DNA of 64,000 nucleotides, from positions 490,125-554,124 of the forward strand of contig NZ_LFMD02000002.1 of assembly GCF_015776785.2 (NCBI RefSeq), read 5' to 3'. A program made the position numbers and the translations under genes. This stretch comes from Kitasatospora sp. SUK 42 (GTDB lineage Bacteria; Actinomycetota; Actinomycetes; Streptomycetales; Streptomycetaceae). Positions 1-8,480 of this stretch are shown in pieces. The notes beneath the pieces were generated by a model. The model was not told where the DNA came from and searched no databases. It saw nothing but the letters and a program-made list of their open reading frames with translations. Positions within the stretch are counted from its first letter, which is position 1, and each line of letters opens with the position of its first letter.

Positions 1-253
1 GCGGGTCGCGAACGTCGAACCGACCCGCCGTACCGGCACGCGCTGAGCGGCGCCGCCGGGCACCCGCCCAGCGAACACCCGCCTGACGAACGGCCGCCCG
101 ACGAACGGGCCCCGGACCGGCACTCGCCGAACGCCGGCAGCACCCGGTCCGCCAGCAGGGCACCGGACGGGCCCCGGGCCCGGCACCGTACGGCACCGGG
201 CCCGGAACGGGAACGACTGTCAGACGTCGGCGGGGTGAGCGGTCGGGGAGCGG
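1..253. other. Non-coding stretch at window edge
   Basis: No convincing gene is seen here. The stretch is very GC-rich with degenerate short repeats built on ACCCGCC and CGAACG words. It holds a hairpin (176-203) that probably ends transcription of the minus-strand gene stopping at 254. A gene outside the window could extend into the first bases, but no frame shows a recognisable protein. Confidence 0.5.
176..203 (-). terminator. Putative terminator of the gene at 254-937
   Basis: An 8-bp perfect stem, GGGCCCGG / CCGGGCCC, with a 12-nt loop lies about 50 bp past the stop codon on the minus strand. There is no U-tract, as is usual for actinomycete terminators. Confidence 0.4.
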
Positions 254-937
254 TCAGGCCTTGACCGGGCGCCCCGGCGCGGCTCCGGCCGCATCCGCGG
301 CAACCGGCCCGGCCTCCCCGCAGACCACCAGCAGCGCGGTCGCGCGGCCGATCGCCTCGGTGTACGCCTCGGCCGCCCGGGCGGCCGAACCGCCGTTGAC
401 CACCAGGACGACCACCTCGCGGCGGACCGGCCGGGTCAGCGCGGCGTCGGCGTAGAACACGTCGCCGCCCTCGGTGAGCTGCGCCCAGTAGCGCTCCTCA
501 CCGAAGGAGAGTTCGTGCTGCTGCCACGGGTGCGCCTCGCCGACGGTCAGCACCAGGATGTCGCCCGGGTTGCGGCCGGAGTCCAGCAACTGGTCGACCG
601 TGTCGTCGGCCCGGTCCAGCGCCTGGGCCGGGGTGGCGGCGACGCGCTGGACCTCGACCTGCGGCGTGGCGGGAGCCGGGCGGCGCGGTGCCGGTCCGGG
701 CTTGGGGATCAGACGCGGCAGGCCCGAACGGTCGGCACGCGGCGTCGCCGGGCGCGGCGGGCCCGGGCGGGGTCCGGGCACCGGGAGCGGTGCGACGGTG
801 ACGGTGGTGGGTGCGGTGGTGGGTGCGCCGCCGGTGGCAGGCGTGTGGAGGGCTTGTGCGTCCGACTCGCGTGGGAAGGGAACGCCGGGGCCCGGGAGGC
901 TCTCGTGAATCTCCGGCTCCTCGGGGAAGACAGGCAT
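254..937 (-). CDS. Hypothetical protein, Pro/Ala-rich N-terminus
   Basis: Protein of about 227 residues that I do not recognise. The ATG at 937 (MPVFPEEPEIHESLPG) is preferred over upstream in-frame starts, because the sequence above it is Arg/Pro-rich and looks non-coding. Residues 20-105 are low complexity (Pro, Ala, Thr, Arg). The C-terminal 110 residues are more globular: a helix-like stretch (ALDRADDTVDQLLDSGRNPG) is followed by alternating hydrophobic strands (DILVLTV, EVVVLVVNG, ATALLVVCG). No signal peptide, membrane segment or catalytic motif is visible. It lies 101 bp downstream of rnhB on the same strand and may share its transcript. Function unknown. Confidence 0.65.
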   Translation of the reverse strand: MPVFPEEPEIHESLPGPGVPFPRESDAQALHTPATGGAPTTAPTTVTVAPLPVPGPRPGPPRPATPRADRSGLPRLIPKPGPAPRRPAPATPQVEVQRVAATPAQALDRADDTVDQLLDSGRNPGDILVLTVGEAHPWQQHELSFGEERYWAQLTEGGDVFYADAALTRPVRREVVVLVVNGGSAARAAEAYTEAIGRATALLVVCGEAGPVAADAAGAAPGRPVKA

Positions 938-1038
938 ACCCGGATATCTATCAAATGCCGGTCGGACGCGCACGGGCACCCCACCCATTGGGCGCCGGGC
1001 ACCTGCCACCCCCGCCCGGGGCAATTCCAGACGGAACG

Positions 1039-1737
1039 TCAGAAACCGAGCGTCAACTGTTCGTCGGCGGACCCCTGGCCCGCACCGACGACGTCCCGAC
1101 CGCGCTTGAGGTGCCGCCACTTGGGCAGTGCGTCCATGTACGCCCAGGAGAGCCGGTGCTGCTCGGTGGGGCCGTATTCCTCCAGCGCGGCGCGGTGCAC
1201 CGGGGACGGGTAGCCGGCGTTGTCCGCGAAGCCGTACTCCGGGTGCGCCTCGCCCAGTTCGGCCATCAGCCCGTCACGGTGGACCTTGGCGAGCACCGAG
1301 GCGGCGGAGACGCAGATGCAGGACTGGTCGCCCTTGATCACCGTGCGTACCCGCCACGGGCCGCCGAGGTAGTCGTGCTTGCCGTCCAGGATCACCGCGT
1401 CGGGCTCGACCGGCAGCGCCTCCAGCGCGCGGACGGCGGCCAGCCGCAGCGCCGCCGTCATGCCGAGTTCGTCACACTCCTGCGGCGAGGCGTGCCCGAG
1501 CGCGTACGCGGTGACCCAGTCGGCCAGGACCGGTGCGAGCGCCTTGCGGCGCAGCTCGGTGAGCAGCTTGGAGTCGGTCAGCCCCTCCGGCGCCCTGCGC
1601 AACCCGGTGACGGCCGCGCCGACGGTGACCGGCCCGGCCCAGGCGCCGCGCCCGACCTCGTCCAGGCCGACCACGACCTTGGCGCCGGCCCGGCGGAGCG
1701 AACGTTCGACGGAGTGCGTCGGCGGGACGATGGGCAT
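1039..1737 (-). CDS. rnhB: Ribonuclease HII
   Basis: Cytoplasmic RNase HII, which cuts the RNA strand of RNA-DNA hybrids and starts removal of misincorporated ribonucleotides. The 232-residue length is normal for the family. The signature [18 protein letters not shown] near residue 24 carries the acidic metal-binding Asp-Glu pair. [11 protein letters not shown] and [20 protein letters not shown] supply the remaining core, and [20 protein letters not shown] is the typical C-terminal block. The ATG at 1737 gives [18 protein letters not shown], a usual actinobacterial N-terminus. The C-terminal DEQLTLGF resembles the PIP-like tail (QxxLxxF) with which RNase HII can bind the sliding clamp. Confidence 0.96.
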   Translation of the reverse strand: MPIVPPTHSVERSLRRAGAKVVVGLDEVGRGAWAGPVTVGAAVTGLRRAPEGLTDSKLLTELRRKALAPVLADWVTAYALGHASPQECDELGMTAALRLAAVRALEALPVEPDAVILDGKHDYLGGPWRVRTVIKGDQSCICVSAASVLAKVHRDGLMAELGEAHPEYGFADNAGYPSPVHRAALEEYGPTEQHRLSWAYMDALPKWRHLKRGRDVVGAGQGSADEQLTLGF

Positions 1738-1783
1738 GACGGTGTTCCGTTCCGGTGGGGGCGGTCTCCAGCCTAAGCCCGCC

Positions 1784-2638
1784 CTACGGCTGCCGGATCA
1801 GCGGTACCAGGACGTCGTCCACCAGCCGGACCGCGAAGTCGGGCGGCAGCCGGTCCCGGTCGCAGGCCTTCACCTGGAACATCAGCATCGCCGGGACCAC
1901 GTCGGCGACCAGTGGGGTGACCGCGCCGGGCCGGACGTCCCCGCGTTCGACACCGCGGCGGAGGATGTCCAGGATGGCCTCCTTGGTCGGTTCGATCACC
2001 CGCTGAACGATGAAGTCCTTGAACACCTCGGCCTGTTGCTGGGAGAGCTCGCCCATCAGCGCTTGCAGGGCGGTGCCCGCCGGGGAGCCCATCGCGTCCA
2101 CGAACACCTCGATGAGCTGCAGCAATTCGGCACGGGCGGCCCCGAGGTCGGGGATGTCGTGAGGGCGTGACAGAGTGGCGTCCAGGGCGTCGACGACGAG
2201 GTCGGCCTTGGACGCCCAACGCCGGTAGAGCGCGGCCTTCCCGGTCCGCGCCGCAGCGGCGACGCCCTCCATCGTCAGTCTCGCGTAGCCGCCGGAGGTG
2301 AGCTGGTCCAGCACGGCCTCGAAGATCGCGCTCTCCAACTCCCTCCCCCGGCGCCGCACCGGCCGCGCCAGGGCCTCCCTGGCGATCCGCACCGGACAGA
2401 GCGGCTCCGGCTCCGCCCCGGACTCCACCACCCCGAGCGACGCAGCCACGGGGGACACCGCCACCGCGGGGGACACCGCCCTCGCGGGGGTCGCCCCACC
2501 CGAGGGGGACACCGGCGTCGCGGCCACTCCGGGCGCCGGCGCGGCCGCCGACGGGCACGCGCCCTCCCCAGTCCTGGCCGCCGCCCGACCGGATGCCCGG
2601 TCCGCCACCAGGCGCCTCACCAACCGATCCATCGCCAT
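1784..2638 (-). CDS. TetR/AcrR family repressor of the adjacent efflux gene
   Basis: About 284 residues. A TetR DNA-binding domain starts near residue 100 ([20 protein letters not shown], then the recognition segment [20 protein letters not shown]), followed by a helical ligand-binding domain to the end. The ATG at 2638 is chosen because GGGAGG precedes it by about 6 nt; a second ATG two codons later is an alternative. The first 90 residues are unusual for a TetR: Ala/Pro/Gly-rich with VSPxxG and AxAVSPVA repeats, probably disordered. It is divergent from the DHA2 transporter at 2820, and the shared 180-bp gap holds two dyad operators, so the usual arrangement of a drug- or metabolite-sensing repressor controlling itself and the pump is inferred. 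Confidence 0.88.
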   Translation of the reverse strand: MAMDRLVRRLVADRASGRAAARTGEGACPSAAAPAPGVAATPVSPSGGATPARAVSPAVAVSPVAASLGVVESGAEPEPLCPVRIAREALARPVRRRGRELESAIFEAVLDQLTSGGYARLTMEGVAAAARTGKAALYRRWASKADLVVDALDATLSRPHDIPDLGAARAELLQLIEVFVDAMGSPAGTALQALMGELSQQQAEVFKDFIVQRVIEPTKEAILDILRRGVERGDVRPGAVTPLVADVVPAMLMFQVKACDRDRLPPDFAVRLVDDVLVPLIRQP

Positions 2639-2651
2639 CACCACCCTCCCT

Positions 2652-2671
2652 AAGGAACGCTTGCGTTCACT
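2652..2671. promoter_or_regulatory. Putative TetR operator copy 1
   Basis: AAGGAACGCTTGCGTTCACT contains the perfect dyad GAACGC-TT-GCGTTC (2655-2668). It lies just upstream of the TetR gene ribosome binding site, where bound repressor would block TetR transcription. Confidence 0.7.
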
Positions 2672-2696
2672 ATCAAGCCAGGATATCGTCCAGATT

Positions 2697-2716
2697 AGTG
2701 AACGGGACCGTTCCTT
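2697..2716. promoter_or_regulatory. Putative TetR operator copy 2
   Basis: AGTGAACGGGACCGTTCCTT contains the dyad GAACGG-GA-CCGTTC (2700-2713). It matches the reverse complement of copy 1 at 17 of 20 bases, so the two sites are inverted copies centred 45 bp apart. It faces the efflux gene. Confidence 0.7.
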
Positions 2717-2819
2717 CCTAGACCGCGCCGCCGCGCGGCAGCACACCCGGGTCCGGCGGGTCGACCGGACTTCGACCGAGTACCAGGCACCGCGCACATA
2801 GCCAGCAGGGGGCACATTC

Positions 2820-4367
2820 GTGGCTATCTCCGACACGCTCAGCAAGAACGCATCACCCCAGGGCAGTCAGGGCGGGGGCAAGGGCATCACCCTGACCGTC
2901 ATCGCGGCCACGCAGCTCATGGTGGTGCTCGACGCGACCATCGTGAACATCGCGCTGCCGCACATCAAGGACGCGCTGAACTTCTCGACCACCGACCTGT
3001 CGTGGGTCATCAACGCCTACACGCTGACCTTCGGCGGCCTACTGCTGCTCGGCGGTCGCGTGGGTGACATCCTCGGCCGCCGCCGGGTGTTCATCTTCGG
3101 CACCCTGTTGTTCGGCCTGGCCTCGCTGCTGGGCGGGTTCGCGCAGGACAGCGGCCTGCTGCTGGCCGCCCGGGCACTCCAGGGCATCGGCGGCGCGATC
3201 TGCTCGCCGACCGCCTTCGCCCTGATCGCCACCAACTTCGAGGAGGGGCCGGAGCGCAACAAGGCGTTCGGCGTGTTCTCGGCGGTGGCCGGTTCGGGCG
3301 CCGCGATCGGTCTGCTGGCCGGCGGTCTGCTCACCGAGTACCTGAACTGGCGCTGGGTGTTCTTCGTCAACGTGCCGATCGCCATCCTGATCGCGATCGC
3401 CGCGCCGCGCTACATCACCGAGTCCGAGCGCCACCCGGGCCGTTTCGACCTGCCCGGCGCACTGACCTCGACGCTCGGCCTGGTCGGGCTGGTCTACGGC
3501 TTCATCCGGGCCGCCTCGGACGGCTGGTCGGACGCCGTCACGCTCGGCTCCTTCGCCGCCGGTGCGATCCTGCTGGCCGCCTTCTTCGTGGTCGAGAAGC
3601 GGACCGCCCAGCCCATCACCCCGCTGCACCTGTTCGCCGACCGCAACCGCACCGGCGGCCTGGTGATGATGCTCTGCCTGGCCGCGGCCATGTTCGGCAT
3701 CTTCTTCTACGTCGTCCTGTTCGTGCAGGGCCCGCTCGGCTACAGCCCGCTGAAGGCGGGTGTGTCGTTCCTGCCGATCAGCGTGGCAATCATCGCCGCC
3801 GCGCAGATCGCGTCCAGCCTGCAGGCCAAGTACGGCCCGAAGCCGTTCATGGCGGGCGGCGCGCTGCTGGTCACCGTCGGCCTCACCTGGCTGACCCAGA
3901 TGGGCAAGGACAGCGGCTACCTGGACGGGGTGCTCGGCCCCACGGTGGTCTTCGGCTTCGGCATGGGCCTGATCTTCGTCCCGGTGATGCTGCTCTCGGT
4001 CGCCGGCGTCCCCGGCGAGGAGACCGGCGCCGCCTCCGGCCTGCTCAACTCGATGCAGCAGATCGGCGGTTCGCTCGGCCTGTCGATCCTCACCACGGTC
4101 TTCGCGCACTACGCCACCGCCGAGGCCAAGGTGCAGCTGCCGAAGTTCATGGCCACGGCCACACCGGAGCAGCTGGGCTACCTGAAGGACCACCAGGACT
4201 TCCCGGCGGGCACCGATGCCGCCAACTCGGTCCTCACCGAGGGCATATCCCACGGCTTCATCGTGGGCGCCGCACTGGCGGCGGTCGCGCTGCTGGTCGC
4301 GCTCTTCGCGATCAAGGCGAAGGCCGGCGACCTGCCGAGCGAGACCGCCGGCGTCGCGATGCACTGA
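2820..4367 (+). CDS. DHA2-family (EmrB/QacA type) MFS drug efflux permease
   Basis: Inner-membrane proton antiporter of 515 residues with about 14 membrane segments, the size of the DHA2 subgroup. Motif D1 is seen in segment 1 (MVVLDATIVNIALPHIKDAL). Motif A follows in the loop after segment 2 (LLLLGGRVGDILGRRRVFIF), and motif C-like glycines in segment 5 (AIGLLAGGLLTEYLNWRWVF). The start is GTG at 2820 with AGGGGG 7 nt upstream. The transported compound cannot be told from sequence. It is divergent from a TetR repressor with paired operators, which fits induction by the exported compound. A very strong hairpin follows the gene (4475-4527). Confidence 0.93.
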   Translation: MAISDTLSKNASPQGSQGGGKGITLTVIAATQLMVVLDATIVNIALPHIKDALNFSTTDLSWVINAYTLTFGGLLLLGGRVGDILGRRRVFIFGTLLFGLASLLGGFAQDSGLLLAARALQGIGGAICSPTAFALIATNFEEGPERNKAFGVFSAVAGSGAAIGLLAGGLLTEYLNWRWVFFVNVPIAILIAIAAPRYITESERHPGRFDLPGALTSTLGLVGLVYGFIRAASDGWSDAVTLGSFAAGAILLAAFFVVEKRTAQPITPLHLFADRNRTGGLVMMLCLAAAMFGIFFYVVLFVQGPLGYSPLKAGVSFLPISVAIIAAAQIASSLQAKYGPKPFMAGGALLVTVGLTWLTQMGKDSGYLDGVLGPTVVFGFGMGLIFVPVMLLSVAGVPGEETGAASGLLNSMQQIGGSLGLSILTTVFAHYATAEAKVQLPKFMATATPEQLGYLKDHQDFPAGTDAANSVLTEGISHGFIVGAALAAVALLVALFAIKAKAGDLPSETAGVAMH

Positions 4368-4474
4368 GCCGATCCACCGGCCGATCCACGGCGCCGGTCC
4401 GCTGGACCGGCGAGCTGGACCGACGAGCTGAACCGATGCGCCGAACCGTCGCGTCGAGCCACGGCGCGGCGGGA

Positions 4475-4527
4475 ACGGACGACGGGCCGGACGGGAGCGG
4501 TGTGCTCCCGTCCGGCCCGTCGTCCGT
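4475..4527. terminator. Bidirectional terminator, 24-bp perfect stem
   Basis: A 24-bp perfect inverted repeat (4475-4498 with 4504-4527) around a 5-nt loop sits between the convergent efflux gene and the DUF4173 gene. It is one of the longest uninterrupted stems in the window. Confidence 0.85.
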
Positions 4528-4534
4528 CCGGCGC

Positions 4535-6145
4535 TCAGAGGAGTCCGTCGAACCGCAGCCCCGCCTGGGCGCAGGCCTTCCCGCTCCCCCGCCCGCCGTC
4601 GGACAGCGGCCCCGCGGCCAGGAGTTCGCGGGCCCGGGCGGCGGAGCGGCTGCTCGCGTACCAGGGCACGGGATGGTCCACCAGGTCGGTGCGGATCAGT
4701 TCGAGCGCACAGGTCCGCTGGGGCTCCGGCAGGCGGTCCAGGGCGGGGACGGCGTCCGCGGACAGGGTGCGGACGTTGCGCAGGTCGATCTGGTGCGAGC
4801 GCTCGAAGCGGGCGACATTCTGCTCGGCGACGATCGCGTCCGGCCCCATCAGCCCGTACGCCACGGCGGTCAGCGCACCGCTGAGCACCACGGCGCGCGG
4901 CAGCCAGCCGGCCGAACGGGTCAGCCCGGCGGCGATCAGCAGCGCGAACACGACGCCGAGCCAGATCTCGACCACCAGCACCCAGAGCCGGAGCCGGGTC
5001 AGTCCGGAGGCGTCGACGTAGAACCACATCCGGCCGAGCGCCGAGGCGACGACCACCAGGGCGAGCACGCAGAGCGCACCGAGCAGGATCCGCGTCAGCC
5101 GGCGGTCGGCGGAGGTGGCGCGAGGGGCCCAACGCTTGGCGACCGCGACCACGACCAGGGTCAGCACCGTGATGACCGACAGCTGCCAGAAGCCCTGGCG
5201 CGCGTACTCGGAGCGGCTCATGCCGGTGTCGCGCAGGACGGCGTCCGCGCCGCCGAGCACCACCACGGCCTGGATCACCGCGAACGCGCCGAACATCAGG
5301 TTGAGCGCGGTCAGCGGCAGCGCCCACTCCAGCCGGCCGCGCGCCCGGCCGGGCCGGACCACCGTACGGTCCCAGCGGCGCGGGCCGGCGGCGATGTGCG
5401 CGAGGCCCAGCGCGGTGAGCGTCCCGAGCACCAGCAGGAAGGCGCGCAGGGGCAGTTGGTCGACGGCGATGCTGGGGACGAGGCCGGTCAGCACGTCGGC
5501 CATGGCGGCGTCGGCGCCGGCGAACAGCCAGCCGAAGACGAGGAGGAGGACGGCGGCGACCGCGAGCGCCCTGAGCACCGGGACGATCCGGCCCCGGCCA
5601 CGGGCGGTGTGCTCGGCCATCCCTTCGACGGCCCAGAGCACGCCGCTCCCCAAGTGCCAGAGCGGGCCCGGCAGGGAGAGCAGGACGCCCGGCCAGCGGC
5701 GGCCGCCGTGCAGCGCGAGCGAGGCCAGGCCCAGCGCGCCGACCGTCGAGAGCACGACCGGCCAGCCCGCCTCCCACAGCGCCGGCACGGCGAGCAGGGC
5801 CAGCGCGAGCACGCTCCACAGGACCGTCCAGACCCGGAGCCGGCGACCGGCCGCGCGGGCGGCGAGACCGGCGGCGACGGCCGCGGTCACCCCGCAGACC
5901 GTCAGGCCGACCCCGATGCCGTCACCCAGCAGCCAGGCCGTCAGCAGTCCGGTGAGCAGCGCGGCGAGGACCGTACGGGGGGTGGCGGGGGCCTTGCCCT
6001 GCGGGTCGCCGGAGCGCCACCAGGAGTCGCGTGACACGGGCTTGCCTGGCGCGCGGTACGGGCCGGGCGCGGGCTTGCCGGGTGCGCGGTACGGGCCGGG
6101 CGCGGTCGGCGGATCGGTCGGGGCAGGCGTGGACAGGCCTGACAT
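4535..6145 (-). CDS. DUF4173 (DUF4153-like) multi-pass membrane protein
   Basis: About 536 residues with 10 or more predicted membrane segments. Family marks include AGADAAMADVLTGLVPSIAV, LNLMFGAFAVIQAVVVLGG and the conserved SEYARQGFWQLSVITVLTL. The biochemical role of the family is unknown. The ATG at 6145 has GAGGGGGAC just upstream. The N-terminal cytoplasmic tail carries an 11-residue direct duplication (GPYRAPGKPAP then GPYRAPGKPVS), from a 33-36 bp tandem repeat at about 6041-6103. The C-terminal about 100 residues are hydrophilic, with conserved Cys (RTCALELIRTDL, GKACAQAGLRF). It stands alone between a bidirectional terminator and a double-palindrome promoter. Confidence 0.85.
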   Translation of the reverse strand: MSGLSTPAPTDPPTAPGPYRAPGKPAPGPYRAPGKPVSRDSWWRSGDPQGKAPATPRTVLAALLTGLLTAWLLGDGIGVGLTVCGVTAAVAAGLAARAAGRRLRVWTVLWSVLALALLAVPALWEAGWPVVLSTVGALGLASLALHGGRRWPGVLLSLPGPLWHLGSGVLWAVEGMAEHTARGRGRIVPVLRALAVAAVLLLVFGWLFAGADAAMADVLTGLVPSIAVDQLPLRAFLLVLGTLTALGLAHIAAGPRRWDRTVVRPGRARGRLEWALPLTALNLMFGAFAVIQAVVVLGGADAVLRDTGMSRSEYARQGFWQLSVITVLTLVVVAVAKRWAPRATSADRRLTRILLGALCVLALVVVASALGRMWFYVDASGLTRLRLWVLVVEIWLGVVFALLIAAGLTRSAGWLPRAVVLSGALTAVAYGLMGPDAIVAEQNVARFERSHQIDLRNVRTLSADAVPALDRLPEPQRTCALELIRTDLVDHPVPWYASSRSAARARELLAAGPLSDGGRGSGKACAQAGLRFDGLL

Positions 6146-6243
6146 GAGTCCCCCTCGGGGGTCGACGGGCAGGCGGAAGCCGCCCTCGGGGCGGTCCGTC
6201 GGCGGGCGCGTTCGGCGCCGCGGCCGTTGCCGACTGTAGACCA

Positions 6244-6261
6244 TTCTGAACAAGTTCAAAA
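6244..6261. promoter_or_regulatory. Palindromic operator, distal copy
   Basis: TTCTGAACAAGTTCAAAA contains TGAAC-AA-GTTCA (6247-6258). It is a slightly imperfect copy of the 18-bp palindrome 23 bp away, upstream of the minus-strand DUF4173 gene. Confidence 0.6.
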
Positions 6262-6266
6262 GTTGC

Positions 6267-6284
6267 TTCTGAACGCGTTCAGAA
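6267..6284. promoter_or_regulatory. Perfect 18-bp palindromic operator
   Basis: TTCTGAACGCGTTCAGAA is its own reverse complement. It resembles TetR-type operators built on TGAAC/GTTCA half sites. It lies about 120 bp upstream of the DUF4173 ATG. No regulator gene is adjacent apart from the TetR at 1.8-2.6 kb, whose own sites have different spacing. Confidence 0.65.
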
Positions 6285-6301
6285 CAGAGGTCGAGGACGG
6301 A

Positions 6302-7210
6302 CTACCCCTTCACCGACCCGGCCAGCAGCCCCCGGACGAAGTACCGCTGGAGGCTGAAGAAGACGATCAGCGGCACGATGATCGACAGGAACGCCCCCGC
6401 CGTGAGCAGCTCCCAGCGCTGGCCGAGGGAGCCGGACTGCTGCGCCAGCCGGACCGTCATCGGCGCCACGTCCGGCGTGCCGCCCGCGAAGGTCAGCGCG
6501 ACCAGCAGGTCGTTCCAGACCCACAGGAACTGGAAGATCGCGAACGAGGCCAGCGCCGGGGCGCTCAGCGGCAGCACGATCGAGCGGAAGACCCTGAAGT
6601 GCGAGGCGCCGTCCACGACCGCCGCCTCCATCAGGTCGCGCGGCAGCTGGGCGATGAAGTTGTGCAGCAGGAACACCGCCAGCGGCATCGCGAACATGGT
6701 GTGCGCCAGCCAGACCGGAGCGTAGCTGCCCTTCAGGTCCACCGCCGGGATCAGCGTCAGCGAGCCGAGGTGCGCGCCGCTGGAGAAGAGCCGCAGCAAC
6801 GGGATCAGCGCCATCTGGAGCGGCACCACCTGGAGCGCGAAGACGGTGAAGAACACCGTGTCGCTGCCCCGGAACCGCACCCATGCCAGCGCGTAGGCGG
6901 CCATCGCCGCGAGCACCAGCGGGAAGAGCGTCGCCGGGATGCTGATCGCCAGCGAGTTCACCAGGAAGGGCATCAGGCCGGTGGAGACTCCGGAGCCGCC
7001 CTCGAACAGCACCGAGTGGTAGTTGCCGAGCCCGAAGTCCGGGTGGAGCAGGGCGTTCCACCAGCCGTCGGTGGTGACGGCCTCCTTGGGGCGCAGCGAG
7101 GTCACCAGCAGACCGAGCGTGGGGACCGTCCAGAGCACCGTCACGGCGATCACGAACGCCGAGGCCAGCGGGCTGCTGAAGGTCCTCCGTACCGCGCGAC
7201 GGTCGTTCAC
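6302..7210 (-). CDS. Carbohydrate ABC transporter permease (MalG/CUT1 type)
   Basis: Inner-membrane subunit of 302 residues with six membrane segments. The EAA loop that docks the ATPase is clear (MEAAVVDGASHFRVFRSIVL), and FLWVWNDLLVALTFAGG is typical of MalG-like proteins. The ATG at 7210 overlaps the stop of the partner permease by 4 bp (ATGA), so the two are translationally coupled. No ATPase gene is present in the operon. In streptomycetes such importers commonly share the MsiK ATPase, which is the likely partner here (inferred). Confidence 0.93.
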   Translation of the reverse strand: MNDRRAVRRTFSSPLASAFVIAVTVLWTVPTLGLLVTSLRPKEAVTTDGWWNALLHPDFGLGNYHSVLFEGGSGVSTGLMPFLVNSLAISIPATLFPLVLAAMAAYALAWVRFRGSDTVFFTVFALQVVPLQMALIPLLRLFSSGAHLGSLTLIPAVDLKGSYAPVWLAHTMFAMPLAVFLLHNFIAQLPRDLMEAAVVDGASHFRVFRSIVLPLSAPALASFAIFQFLWVWNDLLVALTFAGGTPDVAPMTVRLAQQSGSLGQRWELLTAGAFLSIIVPLIVFFSLQRYFVRGLLAGSVKG

Positions 7211-8268
7211 CGCACCTCACGCTCCTTCCGCAGCCGGACGATGTTGTAGGCCACCAGCGGCAGCACGGCGAGGAAGAGCAGTACCGCGAGGGCGCTGCCC
7301 CGCCCGTCGTCGAACTGCACGAAGGACTGCGAGTACATCTCGTTGGCCAGCACCTGGGTGCCGAAGTTGCCGCCGGTCATGGTGCGGACGATGTCGAAGG
7401 CCTTCAGGGTGATGATCATGACGGTGGTCAGGACGACGATCACCGTGGTGCGGATCATCGGCACGGTGACGTACCAGAACTGCCGCACCCCGGTGGCGCC
7501 GTCCAGCCGGGCCGCCTCCACCACCTCGTCCGGGATCGCCCTGATCGCCGCCGACAGCACCACCATCGCGAAGCCCGTCTGCACCCACACCATGACCGCC
7601 ATCAGCAGGAAGGTGTTCAGCGGCTGGGTGAGCAGCCAGTTCGGCGGGTCCGACCAGCCCACCGCGCGGGCGAGTTGGCTGAGCAGGCCGATCTGCGGCT
7701 GGCCCGGGCCGCGCGACTCGTAGACGAACTTGAAGATGATCGAGGCGCCGACCAGCGAGATCGCCATCGGCATGAAGATCAGCGACTTGTACACCGACTG
7801 GCCTCGCATCCGGTCCACCAGCAGCGCCAGCAGCAGCCCCAGCCCGGTCGCCACCAGCGGCGCGACCACCAGCCACAGCAGGGTGTTGAGCAGCACCCGC
7901 TGCACCGAGTCGGTGGTGAAGGCCCAGCCGAAGTTCCGGCCGCCGACGAACTCCGAGCCGTCGGCGTTGTGCAGGCTCAGGTAGACGGTACGGATCAGCG
8001 GCACGACCAGGCCGACCGCGATCAGCAGCACGGCCGGGCCGAGGAACACCAGGACGGCCAGCGGACGGGCCAGCCGGCCCCGGGCCCGCCCGGCGGCGAG
8101 GAAGACCAGCAGCAGGATCGCGAGGAAGCCCGCGACGGCGCCGAAGGTGTTGCCGAACTTGACCGCCGCGTCACCCCAGGCGCCGACGGCCAGCGGATCG
8201 CCGGCGGCCTGCGGGCTGACGGCGGCCAGGGAGTCGACGACGGGCGGTGGGGAGCCGGATACGGGCAT
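7207..8268 (-). CDS. Carbohydrate ABC transporter permease (MalF/CUT1 type)
   Basis: Inner-membrane subunit of about 353 residues. It has an N-terminal membrane segment after a short polar tail, then the core permease domain with the EAA loop VEAARLDGATGVRQFWYVTV. FVYESRGPGQPQIGLLSQLA is the periplasm-side insertion found in actinobacterial MalF-like proteins. The ATG at 8268 is preceded by GGAGGG about 10 nt upstream; sequence above it is Pro/Arg-rich and treated as non-coding. It follows the binding-protein gene after a 212-bp gap with a strong hairpin, and overlaps the next permease by 4 bp. Confidence 0.92.
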   Translation of the reverse strand: MPVSGSPPPVVDSLAAVSPQAAGDPLAVGAWGDAAVKFGNTFGAVAGFLAILLLVFLAAGRARGRLARPLAVLVFLGPAVLLIAVGLVVPLIRTVYLSLHNADGSEFVGGRNFGWAFTTDSVQRVLLNTLLWLVVAPLVATGLGLLLALLVDRMRGQSVYKSLIFMPMAISLVGASIIFKFVYESRGPGQPQIGLLSQLARAVGWSDPPNWLLTQPLNTFLLMAVMVWVQTGFAMVVLSAAIRAIPDEVVEAARLDGATGVRQFWYVTVPMIRTTVIVVLTTVMIITLKAFDIVRTMTGGNFGTQVLANEMYSQSFVQFDDGRGSALAVLLFLAVLPLVAYNIVRLRKEREVR

Positions 8269-8304
8269 GGCTGTGCGTCCCTCCTGGTCCGGTGGGAAGG
8301 GGGC

Positions 8305-8336
8305 GGGCGGTGCGGGTGGGTGGCCCCGCACCGCCC
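8305..8336 (-). other. Intercistronic stem-loop in sugar ABC operon
   Basis: A 12-bp perfect stem (8305-8316 with 8325-8336) and 8-nt loop lie between the binding-protein gene and the first permease. In sugar importer operons such hairpins often stabilise the binding-protein mRNA or attenuate downstream expression; that role is inferred. Confidence 0.6.
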
Positions 8337-8389
8337 TCGACAGGTGGTCCTCGGAGTACGCCCGGCGAGTGCCAAGCGGGTGCATCAGC

Positions 8390-8463
8390 CAGGACCGACC
8401 GGAACACGCCCGGCAGGGGCCGAGCGGAGTGCGCCCGGCCAGGGCCGACCGGAACGCACCCGG
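8390..8463. repeat. Degenerate 24-26 bp tandem repeat, three units
   Basis: Three imperfect units based on CAGGGCCGACCGGAACGC-CCCGG (8390-8413, 8414-8439, 8440-8463) directly follow the stop codon of the binding-protein gene. They are non-coding, with no assigned role. Confidence 0.6.
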
Positions 8464-8480
8464 CAGCGGCTACCCCGGGC

